Below are positions 24,361 to 37,619 of a stretch of DNA of 64,000 nt, in pieces. The notes under the pieces were generated by a model. It saw only the letters and a program-made list of their open reading frames with translations, made no database searches and was not told the DNA's origin. Both the position numbers and the translations under genes were made by a program. The stretch comes from Lanius collurio. Its lineage: Eukaryota; Chordata; Aves; Passeriformes; Laniidae. The stretch is from contig JACBWW010000016.1 in the NCBI GenBank assembly GCA_020086605.1, positions 17,956,482-18,020,481 on the forward strand, written 5' to 3'. Position 1 is the first letter of the stretch; each line of letters begins with the position of its first letter.

Positions 24361-24648
24361 TAGACATGATGTTCTGTAATACAAAATATCTCTTTGGCCA
24401 GTCTGGGTCAGTTATTCTGGGCATGTTCCTGCCCAGCTTCCCTTGCCTCTCCTCACTGGCAGAGTATGAGACATGGAAAAGTCCTTGACTCGGAGTAAGC
24501 CCCACTTAGCAACAATTAAACCTCTGTGTGTTATCAACATTATTCTCTAAATTACTAAGTACAAAGCCCAGAACTGTACCAGCTACTAGGAAGAAAAATA
24601 ACTCGATACCAATCAAAACTAATTGCTGACTGGAGTTAAACCACGACA
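24361..24648 (-). mobile_element. Partial endogenous-retrovirus LTR (5' part only)
   Basis: Read on the minus strand it starts TGTCGTGGTTTAACTCCAGT at 24648 and continues through TTCTTCCTAGTAGCTGGTAC, AATGTTGATAACACAC, TTGTTGCTAAG and AGTCAAGGACTTTT. These are hallmark phrases, from memory, of an abundant bird ERV LTR family. It stops before the expected TATA region of the LTR, so it is a truncated, non-functional remnant. No gag, pol or env sequence is nearby. Confidence 0.7.
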
Positions 24649-24650
24649 CT

Positions 24651-24809
24651 CAGGTGAAACACAATCCCTCTGCCAGGGATGAAATAAGCTCTCACAGCAG
24701 GTACGTTTCCCTGCTGACTATGGTCTTTTCCCTTTTTGGCCCCAGACCACAGCCTACTTGACAGGGACATCTTTAATGGTGTCAATCAAAGTGCAGTGGA
24801 GAAGAGAAG
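24651..24809 (+). repeat. Direct repeat, copy 2, flanking an LTR fragment
   Basis: The second copy of the block at 24203-24360, starting CAGGTGAAACACAATCCCTC. It abuts the start of the LTR remnant at 24648. It is far too long to be a target-site duplication, so it must reflect a separate duplication event or a shared older repeat. Confidence 0.8.
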
Positions 24810-24816
24810 GCAAACA

Positions 24817-27800
24817 GGAAGAGCACTGTGGAAGGGCAAGTTTGAGTGCCCTGATGATGGGGTGGGGACACAAATCATCATTGGAGCGTAGGTGAAATGA
24901 ATGGCTCCAGCAATGAAATGCTCAGTCTTTCAGTGAACATGAGGAGGAAAACACGTCTGGCTCCAGGACAATACCTGGTGACTTGTGTAGAGGAAGAGCT
25001 CTGGCACCAACTAGTGCATGAGGCTGATGAGAAGTGATCTGGGCAGGTCATTCAGAAAATCTGGTTTGCTTGCCTGGGAAGGACATAATCACCTTGGGCT
25101 GATGTTATCTGGGGTCTGTGTTGAGGAGGAGGCAGTGAAGAAGGCAGGCAAGCAAGAGCCTCTGGCTCAAAGTCAAGCCTTGAGGTCCCAGGGAGGGGTG
25201 ATGCTGGGGGGAGAGAGGGTTTGAGTCACCTGTGCTGGGGAGGGATGCAAGCCATTGGAGGAGCTGGCTGGGCTGAGTCTGCTTTAACCTGGCTCAACTT
25301 TATCTCTGACTTTTCTGATGCTGGGTGCAATAGTTTTCAGTTCTGTCTCTAAGCATATTGTTTTAATGTGGTTGGTAACTTGAATCTCTCTCCCTCAAAA
25401 TTAAATTTCATCAAAATCTGTAATTTTAAACAAAAATTTTAATTTTTATCTGCATGCACACCTTTGAAACTAGAAATTAACATACCACAGAGCCTGGCTG
25501 GGCAAGGGTGAGGCTTTGGACTTCAGTGTAGAGGGAGGTGGTCCCAAATCCCACAAGATCCCAAAATGTGGATCTCTGTGAGAACTAGGCATCTATCTCC
25601 TGATAAACAGAGCTGAAATGACTTTCACAAAGTTCTGGGGTACAAAAGGTAAAAGTTTCCAAATGTCCCAGCCAGCATTAAAGCACCAAAGCATCCTGTC
25701 TCCTCCTTAGTCTGTATTAACAGGCAACAAACTCATGGTACCTATTAGCACAAAACCTTGTTCCTATTGGCTGGTTTAGGACTGAAATTGGTGTCTTTCT
25801 AAGTTAATCACAAAAATGTCTTCGTTTATTATTATTTTCTATGACATTCTTATTTTCAGATGGTAACATCATGAATAGGAGGGACCTGCTGAACAAACAG
25901 CTATTGCCTTTCTTTGTGAAGAGATTATGTTTTGTTGTGCTTGCAAAAATGACTTCTGCTGCCACATGTTGCCCTTTAAAAGCTAAATAATAATAAATGA
26001 GCAAGAACAAGCATCTCAGATGCAGTGCCTATTTGGAAGGAAAAATCAGGTTTGGTATTGTGTGCGTTGTTCAATTTATTTTATGTTAATTTGATATTTT
26101 TCTTTTTTATTTTGGTGTAGCCTGATTAGTTCCACATGTTTTCCCCTTAGGATTGGACAGTAAAACTGCTTGTCTGAGTCATCAAGTAGATAAATAATTG
26201 GCAAATTCAAGGTCTCATCTCCTAAATCATTCCACAGTTGCTTGTGGCCCTCACAGAGCTCGGTTGCTTGTGTGCTTGAGTCAGCGGTTCAGTCCCCAGT
26301 CTGGGCTTTCACTGGTCCCAGGAGACCACAAACCTCCGATTACGGAGCCTCACATCGGCTTGTCTTGGCACATCTGCTGGAAGAACGCAGGGAGCCGCTG
26401 GGATCCTGCGGTCAGGGCTGGTATTTACAGCCAGGGTGGAGGAGCCTTCCCGAAATGGGCACCCTGGAGTGCACACCTGGCAGCTGTGCCACCCCCCTGC
26501 ACGGGGATGGGGCTGTGTCCTGCAGGGATGTGCTGGGGAATCTCCTCCTCGCTGGGTTTCCTGAGCCCACGGCTCCAGAGGTGCTGACGTGCCACACAGC
26601 GATGCCTGGGGATGCCTCACTGACGTCTGAGATTTAACAGGCTGATGATGGAATGGGCCATCCCAGTGTCCTTATTTTCTCCAGCTTCAGCTATCAGTCC
26701 CAGGTCCAGCTGGTCTAAATATAACCCCATTCCTGTGTCCTGCAGAGAAGCCATGAGATGGGAAAGGAGAAAATGAATACAGTCTCTAGGATCCAGCCAC
26801 GTGTGGGCATGGAGAGATTTGACATGGACATGTAGCTGCTTCTTCATATGTGGTGGCTGTCCAGTTTCTGAGAGAAGAATGAGTCCCTCTGCTTGAGTAA
26901 GAGAGATGATGGACTTCTATTCTTCTGTCCCCATGGATTATTTCTGGCTTGGATTATTTTTTTAAGTGGTGCCACTTGTGTCTAATGGAAATAACGTCCA
27001 AAGTGTAACCCTGGCTGGAGAAGTTGTACTGCTGTCCTGGGAATGTTAAAGGAGCTGAACTGGATGGTCCCTTGTCTGGATATGTTGTTTTTGTTGGTTT
27101 ATTTTGGGGGAGGGAGTATGATTGCAGTTTAAAATGAAAGGAAGTGCCAAAAGCAGAATGAGAGACAGCTTAGTGGTGATCTCTGAGCTTAAGGAAAAAC
27201 AGTGTAAATCTGGAACAGGCTCATAGTCTTCAGAGTGAGCTCCAGGCTTCTTAGCAGGAGAGTCACAGTTTCTGCTGAATTGGAAAAATAAAGCAGCCCA
27301 AATGCCTCTCCTGAGAGGTCCTGGCCCCTTGGCTCGAGTCAGGAGTTCTTGGAGCAAACCTGATGTCTTGAAGAGAAAGCCACTGAGCCCCAAGGAAATC
27401 ACTGGGGATGCTGGGCATGGGGAATGCAGAGCCCTCCCCTCCTTTGGATGGTGTTGAGGAGTAAAAGGAAGTGAAGCTGAAGGAGAATGAGTGGATTGTA
27501 CTTTGCTGGAAAAAAAGGTCACCTTAGCACTTTGCAATATGTGACAATGACACCTGTGAAAGTTAAATTGGCTCATTGAGTTAAAGCTGAGCAAAGCTGT
27601 GTGATTTTGTGTACTTGACCCCATCAGGATTTTAGCTACCTTGGCTTTTGTGGTGGCACTTTTGGACATGGGCATCCAGAGCCCACTCAAGTCCTCCTTT
27701 GGCTGGTGCCTGGTTTGGATGCTGGGTGCAGGCACTGCTGGCAGTGTGGACACCTGCCTGACTGGGGAGGTGGCCCAGATCTTGTGGTGGTGCTAAGCGG

Positions 27801-30800
27801 GAGCCAGAGCATTGTCCTCTATAATATCTACATTATCCCAATTAAAACAATGAGGAACTTGATGGGCACCTTCCTGCAGGGACTAACCTCTGGTCTGTGA
27901 TGGTCTGCCTTTGGTCCTCTCCTTGCTTCCCCTATTTTTCCAGGAAGCAAATTGGTTGTGCAGCTGAGAGCTTTATTTTTGTAGGTTTCACTTTCTTTTT
28001 GATTATCAAGATCTTGCTGCTTAGGAAATGGTTTCCTGAGAGAGCACACTGTGTGTCCATGTACAGCATGTACCATGGGGTGTAGCATGGGGCTGGGGTG
28101 GAGAACTTCACCCCAGTCCTGGAGCTGTCTGGGTGTTCCCAAGAGCTCATCAGCTTCTCTGTGCCAGGAGAAAGGAGCTGAACCAGCAATTTTCATGGAT
28201 ATTTCCCATGCAAATGATGAACTATCCTGGCAAGACAACTTGGAGACAGCCACCAAGACTTATTCTCTTCTCTGATCATCATCTTATACTTAATATAAGA
28301 TTTCTTCTTCCTTCATGCCCTCTTAGCATTTGAATTTGGGTCTAGGTCTAGATTTTTCAAGAGAACAGCTCTCCCCTCTATTGGCTGCTTAGGCCTTTCT
28401 CATCCTCCTCTTCCAGCTCAGGAAAAACTGGAGTGGTTCATGTTCTCCTTGTGGGTCTAGAGGGGGTGTCCCCCCCCCCCCCCATGTACAGTGAATATTT
28501 GGTGATGCAGAAGAGTAAAAAAGCAACAGAGGACTGGAAGAAGCAATTTGGCAGTCAATGCAACTGGCTGGCTTGAATTATGTGTTAAAGTTTTGCCAGT
28601 TGTCAGTGTGTTGAGCATTTTGTATCATTATAAGATTTTAGGAGTTCCAATGCAGATTTTCTATATTTTGTTTTCTGAGATGTGTGTGGTTTTTCTACTG
28701 TAGAAAGAAAACTCGCCCAGTGATTTGCTGCACACATTTATGCTTTTTTTTTTTTTTTTAATGTACAGTGGAAACAAGCATCTGAAATCATTCTTCTCCT
28801 TCTGACAACAACATCTGTAAAACCTTAATGTTGGAAGGAGGCAGGAACCAAGAGATTTATAACCCCCTGCTGAAATATTGGAACAACCTTATTTCCCGGC
28901 AATTAGCTTTGCTCAAAACATTTTTGTTTCCTATTAGAAGCAGTCTACTAACATTTACATTGATGTGTTTAATAGCTGTTGGCCATCTCTGAATTCAAGC
29001 AGGCGAGGCAGGAGGAGAGGGAAGGAACATGCTTTGTAAACCGTGAGAGTATTTGCGTTGTTTCGTGTGTTGTGTGTGCTGATAGCGGTGAAAACATCCA
29101 TCATGCTCTGCTCCAGGGTGGGAATGACATCTTTTGGGAAAAGGAAGAGAGCTGGTATTTGGCCAAGGCTTCTCTACCACTGCAGCATATTAGAACCAGC
29201 TCCAGCAATTGCTGGAGAATGCATCTTGATTCAGCTGCAACCCCTGAAGAGTGGAGAGGTGAGGAAAGAAGAGGAAGGAGCAGCTCCTGCATGCAAGAGG
29301 CTGTAGGAATGAGTGAGGTCAAATGGTGAGGAGTTAGGTTGAGGAATAGGTGAATGAATGGATCATTCCCCTTCTTCAGTGGATGCATTGATCTCCAGCA
29401 GAGACAGCAGCTTCTAAAACCTCTCTGGGACCTGCAGCAAGTAGTAGATTTTTGATTAGGTGGTTGAGTTTGGGTTTGTTTGGGTTTTTTTTTGTTGTTG
29501 GGTTTTTTTTAGGATGTTGAGAGCATGATGTAATGGGATGAGACTGAGAATAAGATATTTTAAGTTGAGTTGCAACATGAGGAACACCTCATGTCTGAAT
29601 GCATTGATAACCTGGATTGGAAGTGGTGGCAAATACTGTGGCAGTACTGTTTTGTAGGACCAGAGGAAAGAAATGCCTCCTTTCTCCTTGGTTTTGAGAT
29701 CAGGAAGATTAATGTGTATCTAGATGAGGTCCCAAGTGGATCTGAAAAAGATGAATTGTTTAATTGTTGAAAAAATGCGATTTTAGAGATGTTGAAACAA
29801 AGTTGAACTTGAAATATTGGGGATGTTTAAGGACAGTGTCTTGTGTCTTTGTTTTGAAATTAACATGCCTTGAAAATGGAAAGAACATAAAAATTTCAGT
29901 TTAGGATATTGTTAACTGGCTGTGGGATGTCCCTGTGAGGGGCAGCATGGAAGAGAAGATTCTTGGGGAAATGCCATGGCCCTGCAGGTGATGGATGATC
30001 ACGCTTGGCATTCCACAGGCTTTTGTTGCCTTTGCTTTCTGGAGATTTCCTTCACCATAAGATATCATTTTAGAAGTTTGCTCCAGGATGGGCAGCAGAC
30101 AGTGTCAACTCAATTTTGCTGAAGTCACAGATGATTCACTCGCTTTGGCTGAAAATGAGCTTTTCCTGGCCCAGTTGCTCTTCCAGCTATGCCCCAGTTC
30201 CCCATCCCTTATGCTGTGTGGCTGTAAGTGTTCTATAAGGCTGAGTGTTTAGCTGGATACCCAAATGGTCTGGGTTAAAAACTAATCCCTTTTGGAGGTG
30301 TGGCAGTGAACTGTAGCCTGGAGCTGCAGGCATTTGGGATGGTAACTACTCAGTCTGGCTCTGCTTTGGGAGCCAAGACTTTGCAGGATTGTACGTGAAT
30401 ATTCCATCATCCAAATGATCTCTCTCCATAAATCATCCTGATGGCCAATTGCTTCCTCAGTCGTGGATGTGCTGATGTAGGTATTTACTAGCAAAACTAG
30501 AGGTGGAGAGGGTCTTTTGACAGCCCTGAGGAGCAGAGATGTGTTCCTCAAAGAGGCAGTGGTCACCTGCCCTCTCTCTTGCCCTGGGGACACTGGTTGG
30601 GTTCTCAGTGGGGTTTGGGACACCCCTGCTGCATCCAACTGGTGCAGGGGAAAGGTTGATATCTTTCTTTGTGGTGTCACATCCAAGCCCTCCTGGTTCC
30701 TTAGTCTTCGTGCATGGCTGGAGCATGAAAACACAAGCTGAGAACTGAGACATCAAACCTCCAGTGATGTGTGGAGGCACCAGGGGCTGAGATGAGCCCA

Positions 30801-33800
30801 CCTCTCCTGCTCTTTGCCACAGCCTGCTGCAAGAGGGAGGGTGCTGCTGTCACTCATCAGCCTGTCTCACTCCAGGCATTCCTGGCACAAGTCTCTTCAG
30901 GTTTGCCTCTTTGTGCACAGTCTGGTAATTCCTCCTCTGAGGAGTTTATTTGTCTTTGCTTTTTCTTTCTGCGAGACTGGAGCAACTCCCTGCTCCCCAT
31001 CCTCCTCTCCTGAGACACAGCCTGACAAATTGCCCTCCTCTTCAGCTGCAGACAGGGTCCCTGGCACATGCCTTGGGCTGTCCTGGACAGTCCCTGTATC
31101 AGCAGAAAAAGCTTGTTTAAGCACCGGCAGGAGCAACACCGTGGCTGAACACCAAAGGGGAGAAGGAAGGCTGTTCAGGAATCCTGTTGGTTCCCCCAGC
31201 AAGGGATAAACTGGCCATGGATGAACTTATGCTTTAAGCATCAGAAAGTGAAGGGCTGAAGCCAATTAATGTAGGATTTGGTGAGAGGCAAAAACTCAAG
31301 TGAGTTTTTCTGAAAGGGACAAGTTGCCTTAAGAGCCTCTTTAACATATCTTTCCCTGTGGAATTATTTCCATGGTATCCACCCCACACAGACTACTTGC
31401 TCCCTTGAACAGTTTTGTGGGTAGAGGAGCACCAGGGAGGCTTTTTTTCCCTCATTGCCAGGTCTGTACATTCCCTTTCACCCCTCAGACTGTGAGTGTT
31501 GTCCCTGTGCTGTGCTACTGCTACCCCAAGGGCAGTGGGAGGAACAAGCCCGTGTTGGATTGGACTCTGGCAACTTGTTTGGTTTGGATAATGTTCCCAG
31601 AGCTTCATCTGGTCACAAGTGATGCATAGCTGGGAGAAAGGATGCAGAGATGCAAGCTGTTTCCCACTCTTAAATAGCTGGAAGTGTTTGGGGAAATGGT
31701 GTGTTCATTTCATGCATGGCACCAAGGACTCATCCCATGCAAAACTGTTGTGCTTGCAGCTGCCTGGGACAGCTTCCATGTGTTCCCCCTTAAATGGAGG
31801 GTGCCCTGTCCTCCTCATCTGCTGGACAAAGAGGCTTTTCAGCAGTGGAGATGCCTTAATTCAGTTGAGTATTTTAACTGAATGATGTTGCTCTGTGCTT
31901 TGGGTGTTCTGTTGTGCCAGAAACTGTCACACAGTGTGTGGGAAAGTCCCCTTTCCCTTTTCCTGAAGGACAGGTTTCTTTTCACCTCCCAGCTGCAGGC
32001 AGGCTCAGCACACAGATTTATTTGGGGCCAGGGATGTGTGTGTGCATGCGTTTATTTTATTTTTCTTTTTGAAAGAACAATGTTGTGGCGGCCGACAGCT
32101 AATCCTAAATTTGGGATACCTGAAAACAAACCTTTCTGCACTTAAAATGAGTGACAGGCCAGGTTTGGCCCCAGCAACCTTCAGAACTGGTTTGACCTTG
32201 CAACCAGATCTCCTGGGCTGACTGACAGCTTTTTACAGTCGCATTAGGGCTGAGCTGACCTTGTTTATCTGGGGATTCACCTGGGAGACAGCAGACATGT
32301 CCAGGGATATTAGGTCTCAAGCTGAAAATGTTTGCTCAGGTATTAGGGGGAGAGTTAATTTAGACTGAATACCTCCTATGTGGCACCAGCCACTGCTCTG
32401 AGGGACACTGTGCCCCCTGGCCGACGACAGTTTAGACTTTCTTTAGAAAGTGGAGTCTTCTTTGAGCAGAGCAGTGCAGAGCCCTTCAACTTGCTCTGAA
32501 TTTCCCTTCACTTTTAATATTTTTGGGGTTTTGCTTCAGTAGAGCTCAGGTGAAGGGGCAGATAGATCTCCCTGCAAAGGAGTCTTGCTGCTGGTACCAG
32601 AAATGTGTTGGACCAGGTGGACTCTTGTTTTATAAAATTTGACACATGTGAGCTGATAACTGTCCCAACTGTGGTTGGCATCTCCTTTACCTGGTACCTC
32701 CCAGGTCCTTCCTTCCCATGCAAGGGGATGTACTTCCCCTGCTGCAGTGGCTCAGGAAAAAGCTAAGGACCAGCAGTTCTTCATCCTTGCTTGTGTGGAC
32801 CCAGAACTGAGGACCAAGCCCTGGAGCTGCCCTCCTCCTGCACCCCAAGGATGGGCAGAAGAGAGGCACCCTGTAGATGGTGCTCAGCCAACAGTCCCTA
32901 TCTACACATTTGGGAGCATCCAAGGGGTGCTGCCTGAAGCCTGACCCATGCTGATGTCACCTGGGCAACTGAGCCATGGCAGCAGAATGACTCCATCTGC
33001 TGTGTGATTGGCTGCAGCCTTTGATTTCCAGCAGCACACACCTGCTCTGGGCAGATGATACAGCCCTCCTGCAGCATTTCTGTGCTGGGGAGATGATTTT
33101 GGGTGCAGGGAGATCTCGGGATTTAAATGGTTTGAAGTTATTTCTTTGGGTTTGCAGGCAAATAACAGCCCTCAATGTGTGAATGAGTGCATGGGTGGTC
33201 CTGGCTGTGTCCCACCCCTCAGGAGCACAGAGCATTGCTGTTCCCTGGGGTCAGGCAGGCACCTTCACTGCTGGCATTCTCCAGGTTTCCCTCTCCTGCT
33301 TTTTACAATGAATCACAACCAATGCCTCCTTTTCAGATTCCTCTGATGAGTTTCTTTTCCTCCTACCATAATAACTTTTTGAGAGTGAAGGTTTCATGTG
33401 CTGGCATCCTGCACGTGGCTGTCTGATCTCTGCTGGATGGGGTTGGGCTCACAACAGAGACTGGCTTGGGGGAAATCCAGTAACAACACAGGTATCCATG
33501 GTGTGACATCCCTTGCAGATGGAACTATTCCCTGGTGTTGTAGGAAAGATTTTATTTAGTTATTTATCTCCCATTTTCCCTGCTGGTATTCCCTGGTATC
33601 ACCTCCTGTATTTCTTCTGCTCAGGTTTCACCTCAGCCCTCCCTCTCCCCTCACATATACCTGTTTGGGAATGTTGGGGTAACTGTTTGCTCACTGGGTT
33701 GCATATTTCCACCTTGGCAGTGGATTTCTGGCCCCCAGCCAAGGTGAGAAGTTAAAATTCCTGTCTAGCGTGAGAGTAGACAACGTTGTCAGGATTGCCC

Positions 33801-35820
33801 ATAAGCAGCAGAAACTAAGATCTTCAGGGAGGAAGGATTTAAAGCAGATTTCTCTGCAGTTTGTGAAGGCAAGGCATGATTTTCTTTGACTGTCATAGTT
33901 CCACAAAAATTTTGAGACCAGATAGGAGAATTTAAAATCCCTCATTATAGGCTTGACTCCATTCAAATATCACATGATGTGCTGAAGTATAAAGTTAGCT
34001 GCTGCTCTGCTAGGGGACAGCCAGCAGCCAGCCACGGAGCCTCCTGTCTGTGCACCACACCAGAGCTGTGTCCCTTTCCTCTGCATTGTTTGTGCCTAGC
34101 CCAGGGTCTCAGGCCCCCAAGGAGCCTCTCCTGAGGCCCCAGGTGGAGAAGGGAGGAAGGCACGTTGAAAGGCTGCCAAGGAGGAATAGGATGTGCTGGT
34201 GCATCCCACACTGGAGAAAGAGCAAGAAGCTCACTGGGCAATGCAAGTGCCCCAAATCCTGAATATTTGTTTCTCTTCCTGATCCAGCCTGCTCTGCCTT
34301 CCTCTGCATCAAGGTCTGGCAGGTCTCTAAAGGCAGAGAGTTCACCTGGACAGGAAAAGCCCTTTGTACCAACCTGGGAAGGATGCCCATACTGAATGGT
34401 GTTCCCATACTTTGCTCCAGGGAACTGGTGGGGAAACATAAGCTGAAAGTGCCCTCTGAATGTGTCGATTCTCAGCAGAGCATGAGCACTACTGTGGGTC
34501 TCTCCTGAACCAGTCCACCCTCAGTAATGAGTCCAGCAAAGAGGGGAAGCATTGCAGCAGTTTGGCCTGGAGGGCTGGAAATGTGGCTGCTGCAGCATGA
34601 AGCTTCCCTGTGCTGGGGGAGGCTGGGATCCTGCTGCTGAGCTATTTATTTAAGAAAAAAAATATTATCATTTCAGGCGTTGGCAGCATGGGGTGTATCA
34701 GCCATTGTATCAAAGATGTGGTTTTAATGCACTTTCCTCCGCTTAAATGCTATTTGCCTTCTCCTTCAGGCAATTGAATTTAAGAAAACTCTGGTTGCCC
34801 AGGTTTTGTTGAACAAATTGGTCCCTGCACACACAATTCCCAGGAGGAGCCAGCTCTGCAGAAACTCTGGGAGCTGTCACTTCAGTGCATGGCTGGGACG
34901 GGCTGAATGGATTACCCAGCTCTGCACAGTCTGCTCTTTTATCTGTCTCAAAGCAATGGGAAGCCAGGAATAACCCCTCGGGGTTCCTCTGAGCCCGGCG
35001 GTTTCTGGAGCCCGGGGTCAGATGACTGTTATTGTAGCTAAAGGTGTTTAACCCCAATTGATTTTGACAAGCCCTATTAGTGAATCCCACAATTACTTAT
35101 AGGGTTTGGAGAGGAACGTTGTCGATTTAGGGCTGGATGCTCTAACTGAGTGCTGCTGACAGGATGCCATAGGTACCAAAGATGTTTCTGCAGGAATAGA
35201 CAGAAAAACTCCTTGTCAGTCTTTGAGGGCCAGTTCTGGCCCTTCCCCAGGCCCCAGCAGTTCTCAAGAGTATCAGAGTTAACCCCCAAAAAACCAATGT
35301 GTTGGGATAAGATGTATGAAGCCTCCTACTCTGCAAAGTACAAGGCATCACTGGGCTAGGCTTAAATAAGCCTTGTTTGCAGCACAGCTGCCTGCATCCC
35401 AGTCCTAGGGAATGGTGCATAGGAGAGTCCCTGGAAAGCTGCCCAGAACAGGCTGAGGGCTGTTTCTGCTCCCCTTCAGAACTGACCTGTCCCCCAGCTC
35501 GGTCCCAGCTTATGGAGAAGGGAGCTGAGGGTGTCTGGCACCTGTGGCTGCACGAGCATGGGGAGACTGCTCAGCATCTTTGTGTGCTTAGAACCAGTGT
35601 TTATCCCATGGGATTGAGTCTGGAGCCCCAAAGCCCTGCAGGCTGGAGCTGCCGCTGGGCAGGCAGAGAAACTGCATGGCGACTTGTGTCTGTGAGAAAT
35701 ATCAAATGGTATTTCCCTGAGGCTCATATCCCAAAGAGCCTGCAATCACTTGGATGTCAATGGGAGTTATGTGCCTAAGTAATCTCAGAGGATCTGGGTT
35801 TAACAGCATTGCTGAATTTC
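24817..35820. other. Intergenic DNA without supported genes
   Basis: Eleven kilobases of CpG-poor sequence. The longest open frame is on the minus strand, 27046-27753 (235 codons, but the first ATG is at 27675). It has no recognisable domain. A C14 run lies at 28470-28483 and a T-rich tract at 28743-28760. A slightly CpG-enriched patch lies at 26240-26640. I see no repeat family or RNA gene. Confidence 0.5.
28470..28483. repeat. Poly(C) run of 14
   Basis: An uninterrupted run of 14 C bases, a likely polymorphic or sequencing-error-prone homopolymer. Confidence 0.9.
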
Positions 35821-35949
35821 TTTTTTTTTAATTTTTGGCGTTTTTTATATAATGTAGCAACTGGGGAAATAAAAGCATGATCTAAGCAAGGAAATCACTG
35901 CATTAGTCCAATATTTTAATGAAGCACTGTGCTGTATTGCTCTGCAGGT

Positions 35950-36660
35950 CAGGTGTAGGTGTCTGTAGGTGGCACGGAGCAGCCTGCTCATCACCCATCC
36001 TGGGGCACAGAAATTTGGCCGTCCCACGTGCGAATGCAATTCAGCCCAGAAATTGCTTTCGGGCAGCAGAGCAAGCAGCCTCTTGGAAGCCCTGCAATTT
36101 TCTCACTTGCTTTTGCTTCTTGGTTGCTTGGGGAGAGGAGTCACCCTCTCAGGGAGAGCAAACAGCCGGCATCGCTTGCCTGCCCGGGGCTGGAGAGAGC
36201 GCCTGGAGCTGTTGTGAGACTGCGCCGAGTCCTGCGGGAGGTTTTGTAACAAACACCTTGTAAAACGCAAATATTTGAATAGCGACGTTCACGGCTAATG
36301 TGCCAGGTCGAGGAACAACTGCTTATGCTTTTTGCTAGTTGTTTGAAACTTAAAGGGTGGACTTAGGGATTTTCCAGAGACAAAAGCATTGAATACACTA
36401 TTTACATACTCATCCTGCAGTTAGTGGACAGGATTATGAGCCATTTATTTAACAAAGAGACCCTAGTTAATCAGCAGTCTATTTATTGTTTCTTCATCAT
36501 TTGGCAGTATTTCATAACTATGTCTTGCTTTTCATTATGGGCACAATTGCACTAAGTGTTCTTGCTCCCCATGTACCATCTCTGAAATCTATTTTTCCTT
36601 TGAAAATTGCTCATATTCTTAAATAAAGGACCATATTTAAATAGAAAATATTTATTTCAG
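35950..36660. promoter_or_regulatory. Candidate conserved regulatory block
   Basis: Between 35980 and 36310 CpG dinucleotides are retained at several times the local rate (CACGTGCG, AGCCGGCATCG, GCGCCGAG, AATAGCGACG). This is followed by an A+T-rich stretch (36320-36660) with compact motifs such as AATATTTGAAT and CATTATGGGC. The pattern resembles long-range developmental enhancers or a weak CpG-rich promoter. A well-formed exon-like sequence follows at 36735. Conservation cannot be tested here. Confidence 0.35.
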
Positions 36661-36734
36661 ATGATAGTTTTCAAAAGAACCAGTTCCTTGTCCTGTTTTG
36701 AGTTATTAAATGATTTTGTTTGGTTTTTTTGCAG

Positions 36735-36862
36735 GCTTTTTTAGCTCGGCCTCCAGAAACTTGGGCAACAGAGGAGGCGGCTGTAGGTGTTGGAAAGCAC
36801 TTGGGGTCAACTTTGGTCATCGATGTCCTGTGTAACTGGATCAACTCACTGAGTGCCTAAAG
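36735..36862 (+). ncRNA. Candidate exon of an unannotated (probably non-coding) transcript
   Basis: A 128-base segment is bounded by a strong acceptor (T-rich tract then TTTTTTTGCAG) and an excellent donor (AAAG followed by GTAAGG). It is richer in G+C than its flanks. It carries stop codons in its frames near its 3' end (TGA and TAA around 36850-36860), so it is more likely lncRNA than internal coding exon. No partner exon is identified. Confidence 0.25.
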
Positions 36863-37619
36863 GTAAGGAGGCTTTTATTGCTGATTTGGAGGGGATTATC
36901 ACTTATCTGGCAATGCGTCTCTGGTCTCTCTGCCTATCTGTGGGGTGTGAAGAAAGGCTGAAGTTTCTGCACTTCTCCGAGCTTCACCAGCCTGCTCTTC
37001 ACTCTGGTGGGGTCCAAACCTGACTGAAGGGACTCCAGACTGGAGTTTATTGACCTCCATCACTGGAGATCTCATGCTCCAACCTGCCTGGCTGGCATTG
37101 TGGTTTTCACCTGAAGACCCCAAACCACTGAGGTGCTTTTATCCTTCCTCCATCACAGAAGTCATTCCTCCTTCTCCAGGTACTTGTATGACCTCTGGTC
37201 TCTTGATTTCCAATTGTGTGGGGAGAATGAGGCTTTGCCTGCTCCCACTGCCAGGCAGAGAGCTGAGGCAGCAGCACAGCCAGGGAGCCATTCCTGGGGT
37301 GGTCAGTGTGAATCAGGCCACTGATGACCTGCAAAGCCTTGTCCTAAGTATTAGCTCTTCTCCCACCAACTGCAATATTCAGGGGAATGATGATATCAGT
37401 GAGAAAACTCTTGGTGATGGTTGGGACAGAAACAAATTACTTTCCCACTAGAAAAAGGTCATCTGTGAAATTTCATGGACAGTCTCCCCCCCCCACTTGT
37501 TAAATGCTCCCTTCACTCAGCTTTTTATTTTTTATTTTATTATTATTTTTTTTATGTGTGTAATTGCGTGTCAGACCAAGTGCACTCAATGTGAGCAGGG
37601 TCTGATACAAGGAGGGTGA

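Noticed and set aside
27046..27753. 235-codon minus-strand open frame in intergenic DNA
   Set aside because: Begins at GTG (first ATG at 27675), no recognisable domain, and one frame of this length is roughly what chance allows in 64 kb. A homology search and RNA-seq would decide.
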